This document shows positions 36,922-46,072 of a stretch of DNA of 64,000 nucleotides, piece by piece. The notes under the pieces are model-generated. The model made no database searches, had not been told where the DNA came from, and saw only the letters and a program-made list of their open reading frames with translations. The position numbers were made by a program, and so were the translations under genes. The DNA comes from Pseudomonas cichorii (GTDB taxonomy: Bacteria > Pseudomonadota > Gammaproteobacteria > Pseudomonadales > Pseudomonadaceae), in assembly GCF_018343775.1 (NCBI RefSeq), contig NZ_CP074349.1:851001-915000 (forward strand), read 5' to 3'. Position 1 is the first letter of the stretch; each line of letters opens with the position of its first letter.

Positions 36922-37047
36922 ATGAAGTCAATTGCAGGTGTTACCCGTTTCATCATCGGTTACAGATGTGTAGTAACGGGTGACACGTCAGGTTTACGCC
37001 GGAGCGGACAAACGCTCCAGGCCCTCGTATGGGCAAGCGGCCAGTAA
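36922..37047 (+). CDS. Possible 41-codon ORF antisense to the folK end
   Basis: ATG 36922 is preceded by GAGGAGGGGG, one of the strongest ribosome-binding sites in the window, and encodes a 41-residue basic peptide beginning MKSIAGVTRFIIGYRC that ends inside folK on the other strand. No domain is recognised. The only independent support is the ribosome-binding site, so confidence is low. Its first part overlaps an inverted repeat (36938-36949 with 36975-36986). Confidence 0.2.
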   Translation: MKSIAGVTRFIIGYRCVVTGDTSGLRRSGQTLQALVWASGQ

Positions 37048-37497
37048 CTGCTCTAGCGTACGCCCGTCAGCCAGATCCAGGCGGGGAGCGAGTTCTGCCA
37101 GAGGGTAGAGAACGAAGGGGCGGGCCTGCATGTGATAATGCGGCACTTTCAGGCGTGGCTCGTCGATCAGTCGCTCGCCGAACAGCAGAATATCCAGGTC
37201 CAGCGTGCGCGGGCCCCAGCGTTCATGACGCTCGCGGCCCTGGTCCAGTTCTATGCCTTGCAAGGCATCGAGCAGTTCCAGCGGTGCCAGTGCGGTGTCC
37301 AGTGCTGCAACGGCATTGGTATAGCGGGGCTGGCCGGGCAACAGGGAGTCGCTGACGTAAAAGGACGAAACGCCTGCAAGATGGCTCTGTGGCAGTAGCG
37401 CCAGTGCATCGAGAGCATGACGCAACTGCTCGGCCGGGTCAGCGAGGTTGCTGCCCAAGCCTATATAGACACGTTCGCGGCTTGATACCTTACTCAC
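36994..37497 (-). CDS. folK: 6-hydroxymethyl-7,8-dihydropterin pyrophosphokinase (HPPK)
   Basis: Transfers pyrophosphate from ATP to hydroxymethyl-dihydropterin, the step before FolP. The 167-residue protein has YIGLGSNLADP, the RYTNAVAAL segment and the signature RWGPRTLDLDILLFG, with the metal-binding Asp pair. GTG 37497 overlaps the pcnB stop (GTGAGTAA), so it is coupled to pcnB. Confidence 0.95.
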   Translation of the reverse strand: MSKVSSRERVYIGLGSNLADPAEQLRHALDALALLPQSHLAGVSSFYVSDSLLPGQPRYTNAVAALDTALAPLELLDALQGIELDQGRERHERWGPRTLDLDILLFGERLIDEPRLKVPHYHMQARPFVLYPLAELAPRLDLADGRTLEQLLAACPYEGLERLSAPA

Positions 37498-38887
37498 CGG
37501 ACGCCTCGGCGTCCCGTTTGCGTTTGGCGCCGCTGCTGCGACGACGCTTGCGAGGGCCTGTGCCGGTGGCTTCGGGCTTGTTACCCAGGTCACGAATCAT
37601 GTCGCGGCGCTGGCTGTCGTTGCTGTCCTGATAGTCGGTCCACCACTCACCCAGACCGTCGGTCTGCTCGCCAGCGGTTTCGCGCAACAACAGAAAGTCG
37701 TAACCGGCACGGAAGCGTGGATTGTCGAGCAGCAGGTCGGCGCGTTTGCCGGAGCGGCGTGGCAAACGTTCCTGCATGTCCCAGATCTCGCGGATCGGCA
37801 TGGTGAAACGCTTGGGGATCGCGATGCGCTGGCATTGTTCGATGATCAGTTCGTGAGCTGCTTCCTGCATGGCCGCAATCGGCGGCATGCCGCGCTCTTG
37901 CAGGCGCAGCACCTTGGCAGGCAGTGCCGGCCAGAGCAGGGCTGCGAACAGGAACGCCGGTGTTACCGGCTTGTTCTGCTTGATGCGCAGGTCGGTGTTG
38001 ATCAAGGCATTGCTGATCAGGGTGTGGGTGTAGGTCGGGTTGTATTCCAGTGCCTTGGAGCTGGCCGGGAACAGGGGCTCGAACAGCTCCAGGTCCACCA
38101 GCATTTCAAAGGTGGGTTCTGCGTGGCCGGACAGGAACAGCTTGAGCACTTCTTCGAACAGACGGGCCGACGGGATATCACGCAGCATCGGCGCCAGCGG
38201 GCGAATCGGCAGGGTGCTGTGCTTTTCTATACCGAAATCCAGCTTGGCTGCGAAACGCACGGCGCGCAGCATGCGCACCGGGTCTTCCTTGTAACGCTGC
38301 TCGGGGTCGCCGATCAGGCGGATCAGGCGGTTGCGAATGTCGTGTACGCCGTTGGCGTAATCGAGCACGCGTTCGCTGACCGGATCGTAATAGAGCGCGT
38401 TGATCGTGAAGTCCCGGCGCTGGGCGTCTTCTTCCAGCGTGCCATAGACGTTGTCACGCAGGATGCGGCCGCTTTCATTGCGCGAGGACTGGTTGCTGTC
38501 CTCTTCTTCCTCGTCCTGAGGATGATTGGCGCGGAATGTCGCAACTTCGATGATTTCCCGGCCAAAGTGGATATGGACCAGCTTGAAGCGGCGGCCAATG
38601 ATCCGGGCGTTACGGAATTCTGCACGCACCTGTTCAGGTGTGGCGCTGGTTGCTACGTCGAAATCCTTGGGCTCGATATTGAGCATCAGGTCGCGCACGC
38701 AACCACCGACCAGATAGGCCTGGTAGCCAGCGTTTTGCAGGCGCTCGACGATATTGACCGCATGACGGCTGAATTGGCTGCGCTGCAGCGAATGCTGGCT
38801 GCTATTGAGCACTTCAGGCGTGGTGCGCGTGTGTTGCTGCGGTTTACGCACCGGGGAACGGAATGACTGGAACAGCTTCTTCAGCAT
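37490..38887 (-). CDS. pcnB: Poly(A) polymerase I
   Basis: Adds 3' poly(A) tails that promote RNA decay. The 465-residue class II nucleotidyltransferase has YLVGGCVRD and DFDVATSATPEQV with the metal-binding Asp pair, the GRRFKLVHIHFG segment, an RNA-binding middle and a basic C-terminal tail (RKRRRSSGAKRKRD). The poly(A)/CCA enzymes are similar; the long basic tail and position beside folK support PcnB. ATG 38887 (MLKKLFQSF) is preferred over one 9 bases upstream. Confidence 0.95.
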   Translation of the reverse strand: MLKKLFQSFRSPVRKPQQHTRTTPEVLNSSQHSLQRSQFSRHAVNIVERLQNAGYQAYLVGGCVRDLMLNIEPKDFDVATSATPEQVRAEFRNARIIGRRFKLVHIHFGREIIEVATFRANHPQDEEEEDSNQSSRNESGRILRDNVYGTLEEDAQRRDFTINALYYDPVSERVLDYANGVHDIRNRLIRLIGDPEQRYKEDPVRMLRAVRFAAKLDFGIEKHSTLPIRPLAPMLRDIPSARLFEEVLKLFLSGHAEPTFEMLVDLELFEPLFPASSKALEYNPTYTHTLISNALINTDLRIKQNKPVTPAFLFAALLWPALPAKVLRLQERGMPPIAAMQEAAHELIIEQCQRIAIPKRFTMPIREIWDMQERLPRRSGKRADLLLDNPRFRAGYDFLLLRETAGEQTDGLGEWWTDYQDSNDSQRRDMIRDLGNKPEATGTGPRKRRRSSGAKRKRDAEASGE

Positions 38888-39024
38888 GGGATGCACTGTT
38901 TGAAGGAATATTCGGCCAAAATGGAGAATGGCCGCACGATGGGCGGGGATTCTAGCATTTAGTCGGGGGATGGTGTAGGACGCTGCGCATCGGGCATCAA
39001 AGGAAGGGATTCAAAAGCTCTGGA

Positions 39025-39387
39025 AGCTACTGGGGGAGCCGAAGCTCCCCCAAAGTGCGTGCTCTTTATTTTTATTGTCTTGTCGGGCTTCTTGTTTTTG
39101 TTGAGTGCCCATCCACAGGGTTTCGCCTGTGAAATCTCCCAATCGGGAGTCAAGAGCAAACGGATTGCTTTGGTCGCTGCGTTGCAATGATCATTCGATC
39201 CAACCAGTTCAGGCGCTACCTAAGGGTAGTTTTTATTATTCTCGGCCTGGTTGCGGGGCAAGCCCCAAATACAACTCCTCTCCAAAAGAATCAGTTAGCT
39301 GCGCCTCCGCCGTCTTGTTCTTGTTATGCGTGAGTCGATTCGTCTTATTTTTATTATGGGTGTCTACTGCTTGTTGTTCTTCTTGTA
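39025..39387 (-). ncRNA. crcZ: CrcZ small RNA (Hfq/Crc decoy)
   Basis: CrcZ binds Hfq/Crc through A-rich CA motifs and lifts catabolite repression when preferred carbon is gone. On the minus strand the region between cbrB and pcnB contains six such motifs and no ORF: ACAAGAAGAACAACAAG (39370-39386), ATAATAAAAATAAGACG (39341-39357), AACAAGAACAAGACG (near 39311-39326), AATAATAAAAACTA (39227-39240), CAACAAAAACAAGAAG (39088-39103) and ACAATAAAAATAAA (39065-39078). The predicted start, from the sigma-54 box, is near 39387. The 3' end is the GC-rich hairpin TGGGGGAGC-TTCG-GCTCCCCCA (39031-39052); no T-run follows, so the exact end is approximate. Location matches crcZ of other pseudomonads. Confidence 0.9.
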
Positions 39388-39398
39388 CTAAGGATATA

Positions 39399-39413
39399 GC
39401 AGAAGGTGTGCCA
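39399..39413 (-). promoter_or_regulatory. Sigma-54 promoter of crcZ
   Basis: Read on the minus strand: TGGCACACCTTCTGC, with GG and GC 10 bases apart (-24/-12). It predicts transcription start near 39387, at the beginning of the first A-rich motif. CbrB-activated sigma-54 transcription of crcZ is established in P. aeruginosa, P. putida and P. syringae. Confidence 0.9.
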
Positions 39414-39472
39414 ACTTTTTTAAACCCAATGAAACCGGGGCTTTGCGGGGTTTCGGTTTTTTGGGCAGGTAC

Positions 39473-39508
39473 AAAAAAGCCGGGCTTCGTTACCGTAAGA
39501 CCCGGCGT
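39473..39508 (-). terminator. cbrB terminator
   Basis: On the minus strand GCCGGG (39501-39506) and CCCGGC (39479-39484) flank a loop that can extend the stem (CTT/AAG), followed by TTTTTT (39473-39478). It lies about 70 bases after the cbrB stop, inside the crcZ upstream region. Confidence 0.8.
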
Positions 39509-39509
39509 T

Positions 39510-39536
39510 TGTTACGTAGGAGGTACGAAGGTAACA
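39510..39536. promoter_or_regulatory. Candidate CbrB operator upstream of crcZ
   Basis: TGTTAC (39510-39515) and GTAACA (39531-39536) form an inverted repeat with 15 bases between, about 100 bases upstream of the -24 element. The published CbrB site is a TGTTAC/GTAACA inverted repeat with similar spacing. Further half-site-like sequences (CGTTACCGTAA near 39488, TTGTTAAC near 39540) flank it. Confidence 0.75.
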
Positions 39537-39576
39537 GTTTTGTTAACTGGCCTGCGCACCCCGACGCAGAGCCTTT

Positions 39577-41004
39577 TCAGGTTTCGTTGGCGACCCCTTT
39601 GCGGCGCGGAATGCCCAGTCGCTGACGGCGTTCCCACAGGCACTTGCGGCTGACGCCCAGTTTGCGTGCCAGTTCGGTCTCTGTCATGTGATCCTGATGT
39701 TCCAGGACGAAGTGCTGGAAGTAGTCTTCCAGTGACAGGTCTTCGGTGGGCTCGCTGTTGGTCGAGTTCGCCGAGGCGGGCAGGGGCGCCAGGCCCATGT
39801 ACTCGTCGTCGTTCAGACCGTCGAGCTCGATGTCTATACCCAGCAGGTCGGCAGAGATTTCCGGGTTCTCGCACAGAATCACCGAGCGTTCCACGGCGTT
39901 TTCCAGCTCCCGCACGTTACCCGGCCAGCTGTAATGACGGATGGCCTGTTCGGCGTCGGGGGCAAACTTCAGATCGTTGCGGCCAGCTTTGGCGCTTTGG
40001 CGAGCCAGAAAGGCGCGGGCGATTTCGAGCACGTCGTTACCGCGTTCGCGCAATGCAGGCAGTTTCAGCGCGATCACGTGCAGACGGTAATAAAGGTCTT
40101 CGCGAAACTCGCCATTCTTGGCCAGGGTCTTGAGGTCCCGGTGGGTCGCGGCGATCAGGCGTACATCGACTTTCTGTGACTGCACGGAGCCGACGCGACG
40201 AATCTCGCCTTCCTGCAGGACGCGCAGGAGCCTGGCCTGTGCTTCCAGAGGCAGTTCTCCGATTTCGTCGAGAAACAGAGTGCCGCCATCGGCCGCTTCA
40301 ACCAGACCTGCGCGACCTGCGCTGGCACCGGTAAAGGCACCTTTTTCATGGCCGAACAGCTCGGACTCGATCAGGGATTCGGGAATCGCTGCGCAGTTCA
40401 CGGAGATCATCGGTGCCTTGGCGCGACGCGACAGATTATGCAGTGCGCGGGCGACCAGTTCCTTGCCGGTCCCGGATTCGCCCTGGACCAGAACGTTGGA
40501 ATCTGTGGGCGCGACTTTACGAATCTTGCTGTAGAGATCGAGCATGGGCGGGCAGGAGCCGATGATGCCGATCTCGCCGTTCTGCGCAGCGCCCTTGTCG
40601 GCGCTGTTGGCTTTGGCGGGCGCGTTGCGTTCGGCCTGCTGGTTTGAGCTGGTCTGACGATCACGCAGGATGCGCGCAACAGCCTGCAGCATTTCATCGT
40701 GGTCAAAGGGTTTGGCGATGTAATCCACCGCGCCCATTTTCATGGAGTCCACGGCCGAGCGCAGGCTGGCATAGCTGGTCATGATCAGTACAGGCTTGCC
40801 TTCACCGAGCTTGATCAGTTCGGTGCCAGGAGCGCCAGGCAGTCGCAGGTCGCTGACGATCAGGTCGAACGAGGGGATGTTGAAACGCTCCTGAGCCTCG
40901 GGTACCGAACCTGCCTCGCTGACTTCGTACTGGTTACGCTCAAGCAGACGGCGCAGGGCCGAGCGGATAATGGTTTCGTCTTCGACGATCAAAATATGCG
41001 GCAT
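39577..41004 (-). CDS. cbrB: Sigma-54-dependent response regulator CbrB
   Basis: Activates crcZ and genes for use of amino acids and other poor carbon sources, with CbrA as kinase. The 475-residue NtrC-type protein has a receiver domain (phospho-acceptor Asp near residue 52 in [10 protein letters not shown]), a sigma-54 AAA+ domain with GESGTGKE (Walker A), [14 protein letters not shown] (GAFTGA loop), and a C-terminal Fis-type helix-turn-helix ([19 protein letters not shown]). It starts 22 bases after the cbrA stop. Confidence 0.96.
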   Translation of the reverse strand: MPHILIVEDETIIRSALRRLLERNQYEVSEAGSVPEAQERFNIPSFDLIVSDLRLPGAPGTELIKLGEGKPVLIMTSYASLRSAVDSMKMGAVDYIAKPFDHDEMLQAVARILRDRQTSSNQQAERNAPAKANSADKGAAQNGEIGIIGSCPPMLDLYSKIRKVAPTDSNVLVQGESGTGKELVARALHNLSRRAKAPMISVNCAAIPESLIESELFGHEKGAFTGASAGRAGLVEAADGGTLFLDEIGELPLEAQARLLRVLQEGEIRRVGSVQSQKVDVRLIAATHRDLKTLAKNGEFREDLYYRLHVIALKLPALRERGNDVLEIARAFLARQSAKAGRNDLKFAPDAEQAIRHYSWPGNVRELENAVERSVILCENPEISADLLGIDIELDGLNDDEYMGLAPLPASANSTNSEPTEDLSLEDYFQHFVLEHQDHMTETELARKLGVSRKCLWERRQRLGIPRRKGVANET

Positions 41005-41026
41005 CGATTCAGTTCTCTCGACGGTC

Positions 41027-43975
41027 TCAGTTCACGGCGGACGTCGCTTCGACATGGCGCGGCAAGGTTATCCGGATACGGGTTCCTCGCTGCTGCTCGG
41101 GGTCAGCCGGGCTGTCGATGGTGATTTGTCCATAATGCTCTTCAACGATGGAATAGACCAGTGCGAGACCTAGCCCGGTTCCTTCTCCCGGTTCCTTGGT
41201 GGTGAAGAATGGTTCAAACAATCGATCCATGATTGCCTTGGGAATTCCACTGCCTTCGTCTTCGACGATCAGATCCACAGTATGTTCGGATGCTTCGCTC
41301 TTGACCCTGACAGCGCTGCCGGAGGGCGAGGCGTCACGGGCGTTGGAGAGCAGATTGATCAGGACCTGTGCCAGCCGTTGCGGGTCGCCATCGACCTTGT
41401 GCTGCGGGTTGCACAGGTTATAGAAATGGACTTCAAAGTTGCGCCGGTTGAGCGCCAGCAGACCAATGGCATCCTGCGCGACCTCGGCCAGACAGACGGC
41501 CTCGTCGTTATGCTGGTGAGCGCCGGCGTGGGCGAAGCTCATCAAGGATTGCACGATGCGCGAGACACGTTTGGTCTGTTCGAGGATCTGACTGCTGATT
41601 TCTTTGATCTCGTCATCTTCCTCTCGTTCCTCGCGCAGGTTCTGTGCAAGGCAGGCGATGCCGGTGATGGGGTTGCCGATTTCATGAGCTACGCCGGCCG
41701 CCAGACGACCGATGCTGGCCAGACGTTCCGAGTGGACCAGCTTGTCTTCCAGCATCTGGGTTTCGGTCAGGTCTTCGACCAGCACCACCAGACCGCTGCT
41801 ACCGGGGGCCAGCGGTTCGTCGATGGCGGCCTTGTGCAGGTTGAGCCAGCGGGTCTGGCCGTCCAGGGCGAGCTTCTGTTTGTGCAAGTGCTCATCCGGC
41901 ACATTGATGAAACCCGTCAGCAGGCCTTTCCAGGGTTCGCCGATGGTTTCCAGTCGCGAGCCCACGACACGCTGGGCGACAATACCGGTCAGCTCTTCCA
42001 TGGCCCGGTTCCACATCAGGATTTCCTGATCCTTGGCCAGCGAGCACACCCCCATGGGCAGTTCCTGAAGGGTCTGGCGGTGATAGCGGCGCAAGGCATC
42101 GAGTTCGGCGGCAAGGCCGGTCAGGCGCGAGTGGTAGTCCTCAAGGCGACTCTCGATGAAGTGAATGTCTTCGGTGACGTATTTCTCGTTGCCGGACTTA
42201 TAGGGCAGAAAGGTTTCCACCATGTCCTGGGCCACGCTGGGGCCCATCAGGCCGGACAGGTTGGCTTCGATCCGGTCACGCAGGCGGCGCAGGGCATAAG
42301 GACGACGCTCGTCGAACGGCAGATACAGGTCGCGCAGCGCCTGCTCGACTTCCTTCTGCGCGGCCTTGGCGCCCAGCGGTTTGGCCAGTTGCGTGGCAAA
42401 CTCCTGGGGCGACACGGCATACAGTTCGCGGCGCTGCGGGCGACGAACATTGTCGACGGCGCAGGCCTCGGCGGCGCTGACTTCTTCCGGACTTGCATTG
42501 GTGAACAGCGAGATCAGGGTGAACAACAGGACGTTGGCTGCCAGCGAGGCGATGGCCGCCATGTGCCAACTGGTGTCGTCCAGCACGTAGATCATGTTCA
42601 GCAAGGGAATATAGAAACCCTGCAGGTTGCCGATCAGCGGTAACAGCATGCCGACGATCCAGACCACCGTTCCGGCCAGCAGGCCTGCAATGAAACCACG
42701 CCGGTTGGCGGTCGGCCAATACAGCACCGACAGCACGCCGGGCAGGAATTGCAGGGTCGCGACGAATGCGACGATGCCCAGGTTGGCCAGATCCTGTTGC
42801 GCGCCGAGCATGAGGTAGAAGCAGTAGCCCGCCGTGATGATCGCCACGATCAGGCCGCGACGTGTCCACTTCAGCCAGCGATAGATATTGCCCTCGGCCG
42901 GTGGCTGATAAAGCGGCAGCACCAGATGGTTGAGGGCCATGCCCGACAGCGCCAGGGTGGTGACGATAATCAGCCCGCTGGACGCCGCGAGCCCGCCCAC
43001 ATAAGCCATCAGCGCCAGTGGCTTGCTGTTGGCGGCGATGCCGATCCCAAGGGTGAAATACTCGGGGCTGGTGGTAGCGCCCAGCTTGAGGCCCGCCCAC
43101 AGAATCAGAGGCACGGCGAGGCTGATCAGCAGCAGGAACAGCGGCAGGCCCCAGCTGGCGCTGACCAGTGCGCGCGGATTGAGGTTTTCGGTGAAGGTCA
43201 TGTGATACATGTGCGGCATCACGATGGCCGAGGCGAAAAACACCAGCAGCAATGTGCGCCATGGACCTTCCTGCAAAGGCGTGTGCAGCGAGGCCAGGGC
43301 AGTCTGGTTTTGCAGCAGCCAGAGTTCCAGATGCTGCGGGCCGTCGAATACGCCATACAAGGCATAAAGGCCGATACCGCCCAGGGCGATCAGTTTGATC
43401 AGGGACTCGAAAGCAACAGCGAACACCAGGCCTTCATGCTTTTCCCGGGTCGCGATATGCCGTGAGCCGAAGAAAATGGTGAACAGTGTGATCAACGCAC
43501 AGAACGCCACGGCGACTCTGTCCTGCACCGGTTCACGGGTCAGGATGCTGATGGAATCGGCCACCGCCTGAATCTGCAGCGCCAACAACGGCAGCACGCC
43601 AATCAGCATGAAAACCGTGGTCAGCGCACCCGCCCAGGTACTTCTGAAGCGAAAGGCAAACAGATCGGCCAGGGATGAAAGCTGGTAGGTTCGGGTGATC
43701 TTGAGAATGGGATAAAGCAGCACCGGCGCCAGCAGAAACGCTCCGGAAACCCCGAGGTAACTGGACAGGAAGCCATAGCCATACTGATAGGCCAGACCGA
43801 CCGAACCATAGAACGCCCAGGCACTGGCATACACGCCCAGCGAGAGGGTATAGGTCAGCGGGTGACGAATGATCCAGCGTGGGATGACGCCACGCTCACT
43901 GATCCATGCAACGCCGAACAGGAGCAGCAGATACCCGGCGCTGACCAGCAGCATCTGCGTGAGGCTAAAGCTCAT
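41027..43975 (-). CDS. cbrA: Sensor histidine kinase CbrA (transporter-fused)
   Basis: A 982-residue hybrid: residues about 1-500 are a sodium:solute symporter (SSS) domain with about 13 membrane segments; then a linker/STAC-like region, a PAS domain (about 625-735), the HisKA helix with [13 protein letters not shown] containing the phospho-His, and the ATPase domain ([31 protein letters not shown]). This architecture is specific to CbrA. ATG 43975 ([10 protein letters not shown]) fits the family; another ATG lies 6 bases upstream. Its start overlaps cbrX by 11 bases. Confidence 0.96.
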   Translation of the reverse strand: MSFSLTQMLLVSAGYLLLLFGVAWISERGVIPRWIIRHPLTYTLSLGVYASAWAFYGSVGLAYQYGYGFLSSYLGVSGAFLLAPVLLYPILKITRTYQLSSLADLFAFRFRSTWAGALTTVFMLIGVLPLLALQIQAVADSISILTREPVQDRVAVAFCALITLFTIFFGSRHIATREKHEGLVFAVAFESLIKLIALGGIGLYALYGVFDGPQHLELWLLQNQTALASLHTPLQEGPWRTLLLVFFASAIVMPHMYHMTFTENLNPRALVSASWGLPLFLLLISLAVPLILWAGLKLGATTSPEYFTLGIGIAANSKPLALMAYVGGLAASSGLIIVTTLALSGMALNHLVLPLYQPPAEGNIYRWLKWTRRGLIVAIITAGYCFYLMLGAQQDLANLGIVAFVATLQFLPGVLSVLYWPTANRRGFIAGLLAGTVVWIVGMLLPLIGNLQGFYIPLLNMIYVLDDTSWHMAAIASLAANVLLFTLISLFTNASPEEVSAAEACAVDNVRRPQRRELYAVSPQEFATQLAKPLGAKAAQKEVEQALRDLYLPFDERRPYALRRLRDRIEANLSGLMGPSVAQDMVETFLPYKSGNEKYVTEDIHFIESRLEDYHSRLTGLAAELDALRRYHRQTLQELPMGVCSLAKDQEILMWNRAMEELTGIVAQRVVGSRLETIGEPWKGLLTGFINVPDEHLHKQKLALDGQTRWLNLHKAAIDEPLAPGSSGLVVLVEDLTETQMLEDKLVHSERLASIGRLAAGVAHEIGNPITGIACLAQNLREEREEDDEIKEISSQILEQTKRVSRIVQSLMSFAHAGAHQHNDEAVCLAEVAQDAIGLLALNRRNFEVHFYNLCNPQHKVDGDPQRLAQVLINLLSNARDASPSGSAVRVKSEASEHTVDLIVEDEGSGIPKAIMDRLFEPFFTTKEPGEGTGLGLALVYSIVEEHYGQITIDSPADPEQQRGTRIRITLPRHVEATSAVN

Positions 43976-44141
43976 CGGCATCTCGCTGGCTCTGAAGAAT
44001 GAAGGTCACCACGATCAGGATCAGCCACAGCATATAAGGGCGATACCAGGCACCTGTCGCATCGATCCACCAGTCCATGATGGCCGGGGAGAAGAGGTAG
44101 ATGCCTACCACCAGAAGCAAGACCAAACGGTAAATATACAT
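43965..44141 (-). CDS. cbrX: Small membrane protein upstream of cbrA (CbrX-like)
   Basis: A 58-residue protein with two hydrophobic segments (YRLVLLLVVGIYLFS and PYMLWLILIVVTFIL) and a short acidic end (QSQRDADEL). ATG 44141 has AAGGAGA 5-6 bases upstream; an earlier ATG (44180) would give 71 residues with a charged extension, less likely. The end overlaps the cbrA start by 11 bases, so translation is coupled. A small gene at this place is called cbrX in P. putida; its function is not settled. The two-segment shape fits the small partner subunits of some SSS transporters (inference). Confidence 0.85.
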   Translation of the reverse strand: MYIYRLVLLLVVGIYLFSPAIMDWWIDATGAWYRPYMLWLILIVVTFILQSQRDADEL

Positions 44142-44243
44142 GCGGTCTCCTTCGTTCCTGAGGGTGATGAGGTGCGGCATGGTAACGGATGCCGTACAAC
44201 CTGCAAGTGTACTTATGTAGGAGTTTTACGCGACCGCTCTAGC

Positions 44244-45131
44244 TCAGTCTATTCGGGCTTCTTCAATTGTGCTCGTGCGCGGTATTGCCATGGCATCCCA
44301 GTGCGCGATACCCCAGTCGAGTACTTCCCTTGCGCTGGCGCAGGACAGTTCGGGTGTCGTGGGCTGACCGAGGGCTCGCAGTGCCCTGAGCAATAAAGGT
44401 GTCGCCTGATCGGCTGGCAATGGGGGAGAGCGATAGGATTTGCCGAGTTTGTGGCCGTCCGGCTGGGTAATCAGCGGCACATGCAGGTAGCGCGGCTGTG
44501 GCAGCCCCAGCAGTTCCTGGAGATAGAGCTGGCGAGGCGTCGAATCGAGCAGGTCTGCGCCGCGCACGATATCGGTAACGCCCTGCCAGGCGTCATCAAT
44601 CACTACCGCCAGTTGATAGGCATACAGGCCGTCGCGCCGCTGAATGACAAAATCCCCGGAGTCGCGCCCCAGGTGCTGTTGAAAGGCGCCCTGTACCCGG
44701 TCGATGAAGCGGTATTCCAGTTCCGGCACACGAATGCGTATCGCGGCGTCTTCGGTGGCGTGTCCTGCATTGCGGCAAAAGCCGGGGTAGAGGCCTTGAA
44801 AACCTTCCAGTTGTTTGCGCGAACAGGTGCAGGCGTAGGCCAGGCCGTGACTGAACCAGCGATTCAGGACTTCGGCATAGGCATCGTGACGCTGGCTCTG
44901 GCGCACGACTTCGCCGTCCCATTCAAAGCCATAACGCTCAAGGGTTTCCAGAATCGCAGCCTGCGCCCCGGCAACCTCCCGAGGCGGGTCCAGGTCTTCC
45001 ATGCGCATCAGCCATTTGCCACCCGCGGCGCGGGCGTCGAGATAGGACGCGAGCGCTGCGACCAGCGAGCCGAAGTGCAGGTAACCGCTGGGGGTTGGCG
45101 CAAAGCGTCCGATATAGGCCGGGTTTTTCAT
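44244..45131 (-). CDS. gluQ: Glutamyl-Q tRNA(Asp) synthetase
   Basis: Attaches glutamate to queuosine in the anticodon of tRNA-Asp. The 295-residue protein is a truncated GluRS-like enzyme with the HIGH-class motif APTPSGYLHFGSL, the zinc-ligand region CTCSRKQLEGF ... CRNAGH and the KMSKS-like KLGKSYRS, and it lacks the anticodon-binding domain of true GluRS. It lies downstream of dksA, as in E. coli. ATG 45131 (MKNPAYIGRFAP) is the family start. Confidence 0.95.
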   Translation of the reverse strand: MKNPAYIGRFAPTPSGYLHFGSLVAALASYLDARAAGGKWLMRMEDLDPPREVAGAQAAILETLERYGFEWDGEVVRQSQRHDAYAEVLNRWFSHGLAYACTCSRKQLEGFQGLYPGFCRNAGHATEDAAIRIRVPELEYRFIDRVQGAFQQHLGRDSGDFVIQRRDGLYAYQLAVVIDDAWQGVTDIVRGADLLDSTPRQLYLQELLGLPQPRYLHVPLITQPDGHKLGKSYRSPPLPADQATPLLLRALRALGQPTTPELSCASAREVLDWGIAHWDAMAIPRTSTIEEARID

Positions 45132-45172
45132 GGGCGGATCCAAACCAGAAGAGTTTTTCGTCTGACTGTTTT

Positions 45173-45225
45173 TTGCGAATGAATTCGCTCCCACGTGTTC
45201 GGGTAGGCGCGAATTCACTCGCGAA
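45173..45225. repeat. Inverted REP pair between dksA and gluQ
   Basis: TTGCGAATGAATTCGCTCCC (from 45173) and TAGGCGCGAATTCACTCGCG (to 45222, extending to 45225) are imperfect inverted copies around a short spacer. The same core occurs at 32846-32890 and 53272-53294. Confidence 0.85.
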
Positions 45226-45246
45226 AAGGCTCTATTCCTTAAAACC

Positions 45247-45271
45247 AAAAAAGACGCCGAAGCGTCTTTTT
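45247..45271 (-). terminator. dksA terminator
   Basis: On the minus strand AAAAAGACGC, tetraloop TTCG, GCGTCTTTTTT. Located 20 bases after the dksA stop. gluQ downstream then needs its own promoter or read-through. Confidence 0.9.
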
Positions 45272-45290
45272 GTTCAAGGCAGTCAGCAGA

Positions 45291-45731
45291 TCATTTGCCG
45301 ACCTGTTTTTCCTTGATTTCTGCCAGTGTCTTGCAGTCGATGCAAAGATCGGCAGTCGGGCGTGCTTCAAGACGGCGAAGGCCGATTTCCACACCGCAGG
45401 ACTCACACCAGCCGTACTCTTCGTCCAGGATCAGTTGCAGCGTTTTGTCGATCTTCTTGATCAGCTTGCGCTCACGATCGCGGGCACGAAGTTCCAGGCT
45501 GAATTCTTCTTCCTGGCTGGCTCGGTCTGCTGGGTCAGGGAAATTTGCAGCTTCGTCCTTCATGTGGTCTACCGTGCGGTCGACCTCTTGCATCAGATCC
45601 TGTTTCCACTTGTTCAGGATCTTGGTGAAATGCGCGCGCATCGGCTCGCCCATGTACTCTTCACCCTTTTTTTCCACGTAGGGTTCAAAGCCACTGATTA
45701 GATGATTCTGTTGCTTTTCTGGGGTGGGCAT
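45291..45731 (-). CDS. dksA: RNA polymerase-binding transcription factor DksA
   Basis: Acts with ppGpp in the stringent response through the RNA polymerase secondary channel. The 146-residue protein has a long coiled coil with the DPADRA tip (Asp-x-x-Asp-x-Ala) and a C-terminal zinc finger CESC-x17-CIDC. ATG 45731 (MPTPEKQQNH) is chosen; an in-frame ATG 18 bases upstream adds MRGGPY with poorer support. Confidence 0.95.
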   Translation of the reverse strand: MPTPEKQQNHLISGFEPYVEKKGEEYMGEPMRAHFTKILNKWKQDLMQEVDRTVDHMKDEAANFPDPADRASQEEEFSLELRARDRERKLIKKIDKTLQLILDEEYGWCESCGVEIGLRRLEARPTADLCIDCKTLAEIKEKQVGK

Positions 45732-46072
45732 GTAGGGACCGCCTCTCACTCTTCTAATCTATTGCGCAGGATTGTTCCATCACCGACCCCTGTCGGCCCT
45801 GCAACTGCAAGCGGGCGAACTTACCAGATCAAATCGTGGTGCGCTACTCCCGGTTGTCGAGCATCGTCTCGCTTGTTCCCCGAACGGGACGCCTGTGATG
45901 CAAACTCGCTGTCATCAAGGCGTGTAGCGGCTGTCCCCGTCTTTTTATTTTCTATTCAACAAGTCCTGACGTTTCATGATTTAAAGTACTGCACTGCAAG
46001 CGGTTGGTTAGAATCCCGCCGAATGCTCATGACCGTTATGTTTCTGATTCGTGTTTCATTTAAGGAAGAAAA
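45732..46072. other. 341-base divergent intergenic region
   Basis: Lies between dksA (minus) and the aminotransferase (plus) and must hold both promoters. I see no convincing small ORF, RNA motif or repeat. A weak candidate -10 (TAGAAT near 46012) lies upstream of the aminotransferase, whose ribosome-binding site AAGGAAG is clear. Confidence 0.4.

Noticed and set aside
39065..39387. CRISPR-like or satellite repeat from the recurring A-rich motifs
   Set aside because: Motifs are short, irregularly spaced and degenerate; they fit Hfq-binding CA motifs of CrcZ with the expected neighbours and promoter.
39105..39653. 182-codon plus-strand frame across the crcZ region
   Set aside because: No start context, no domain, and it crosses the sigma-54 promoter, operator and terminator of the other strand.
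44451..45182. 243-codon plus-strand frame opposite gluQ
   Set aside because: Antisense shadow running into the REP element; gluQ has complete motifs.
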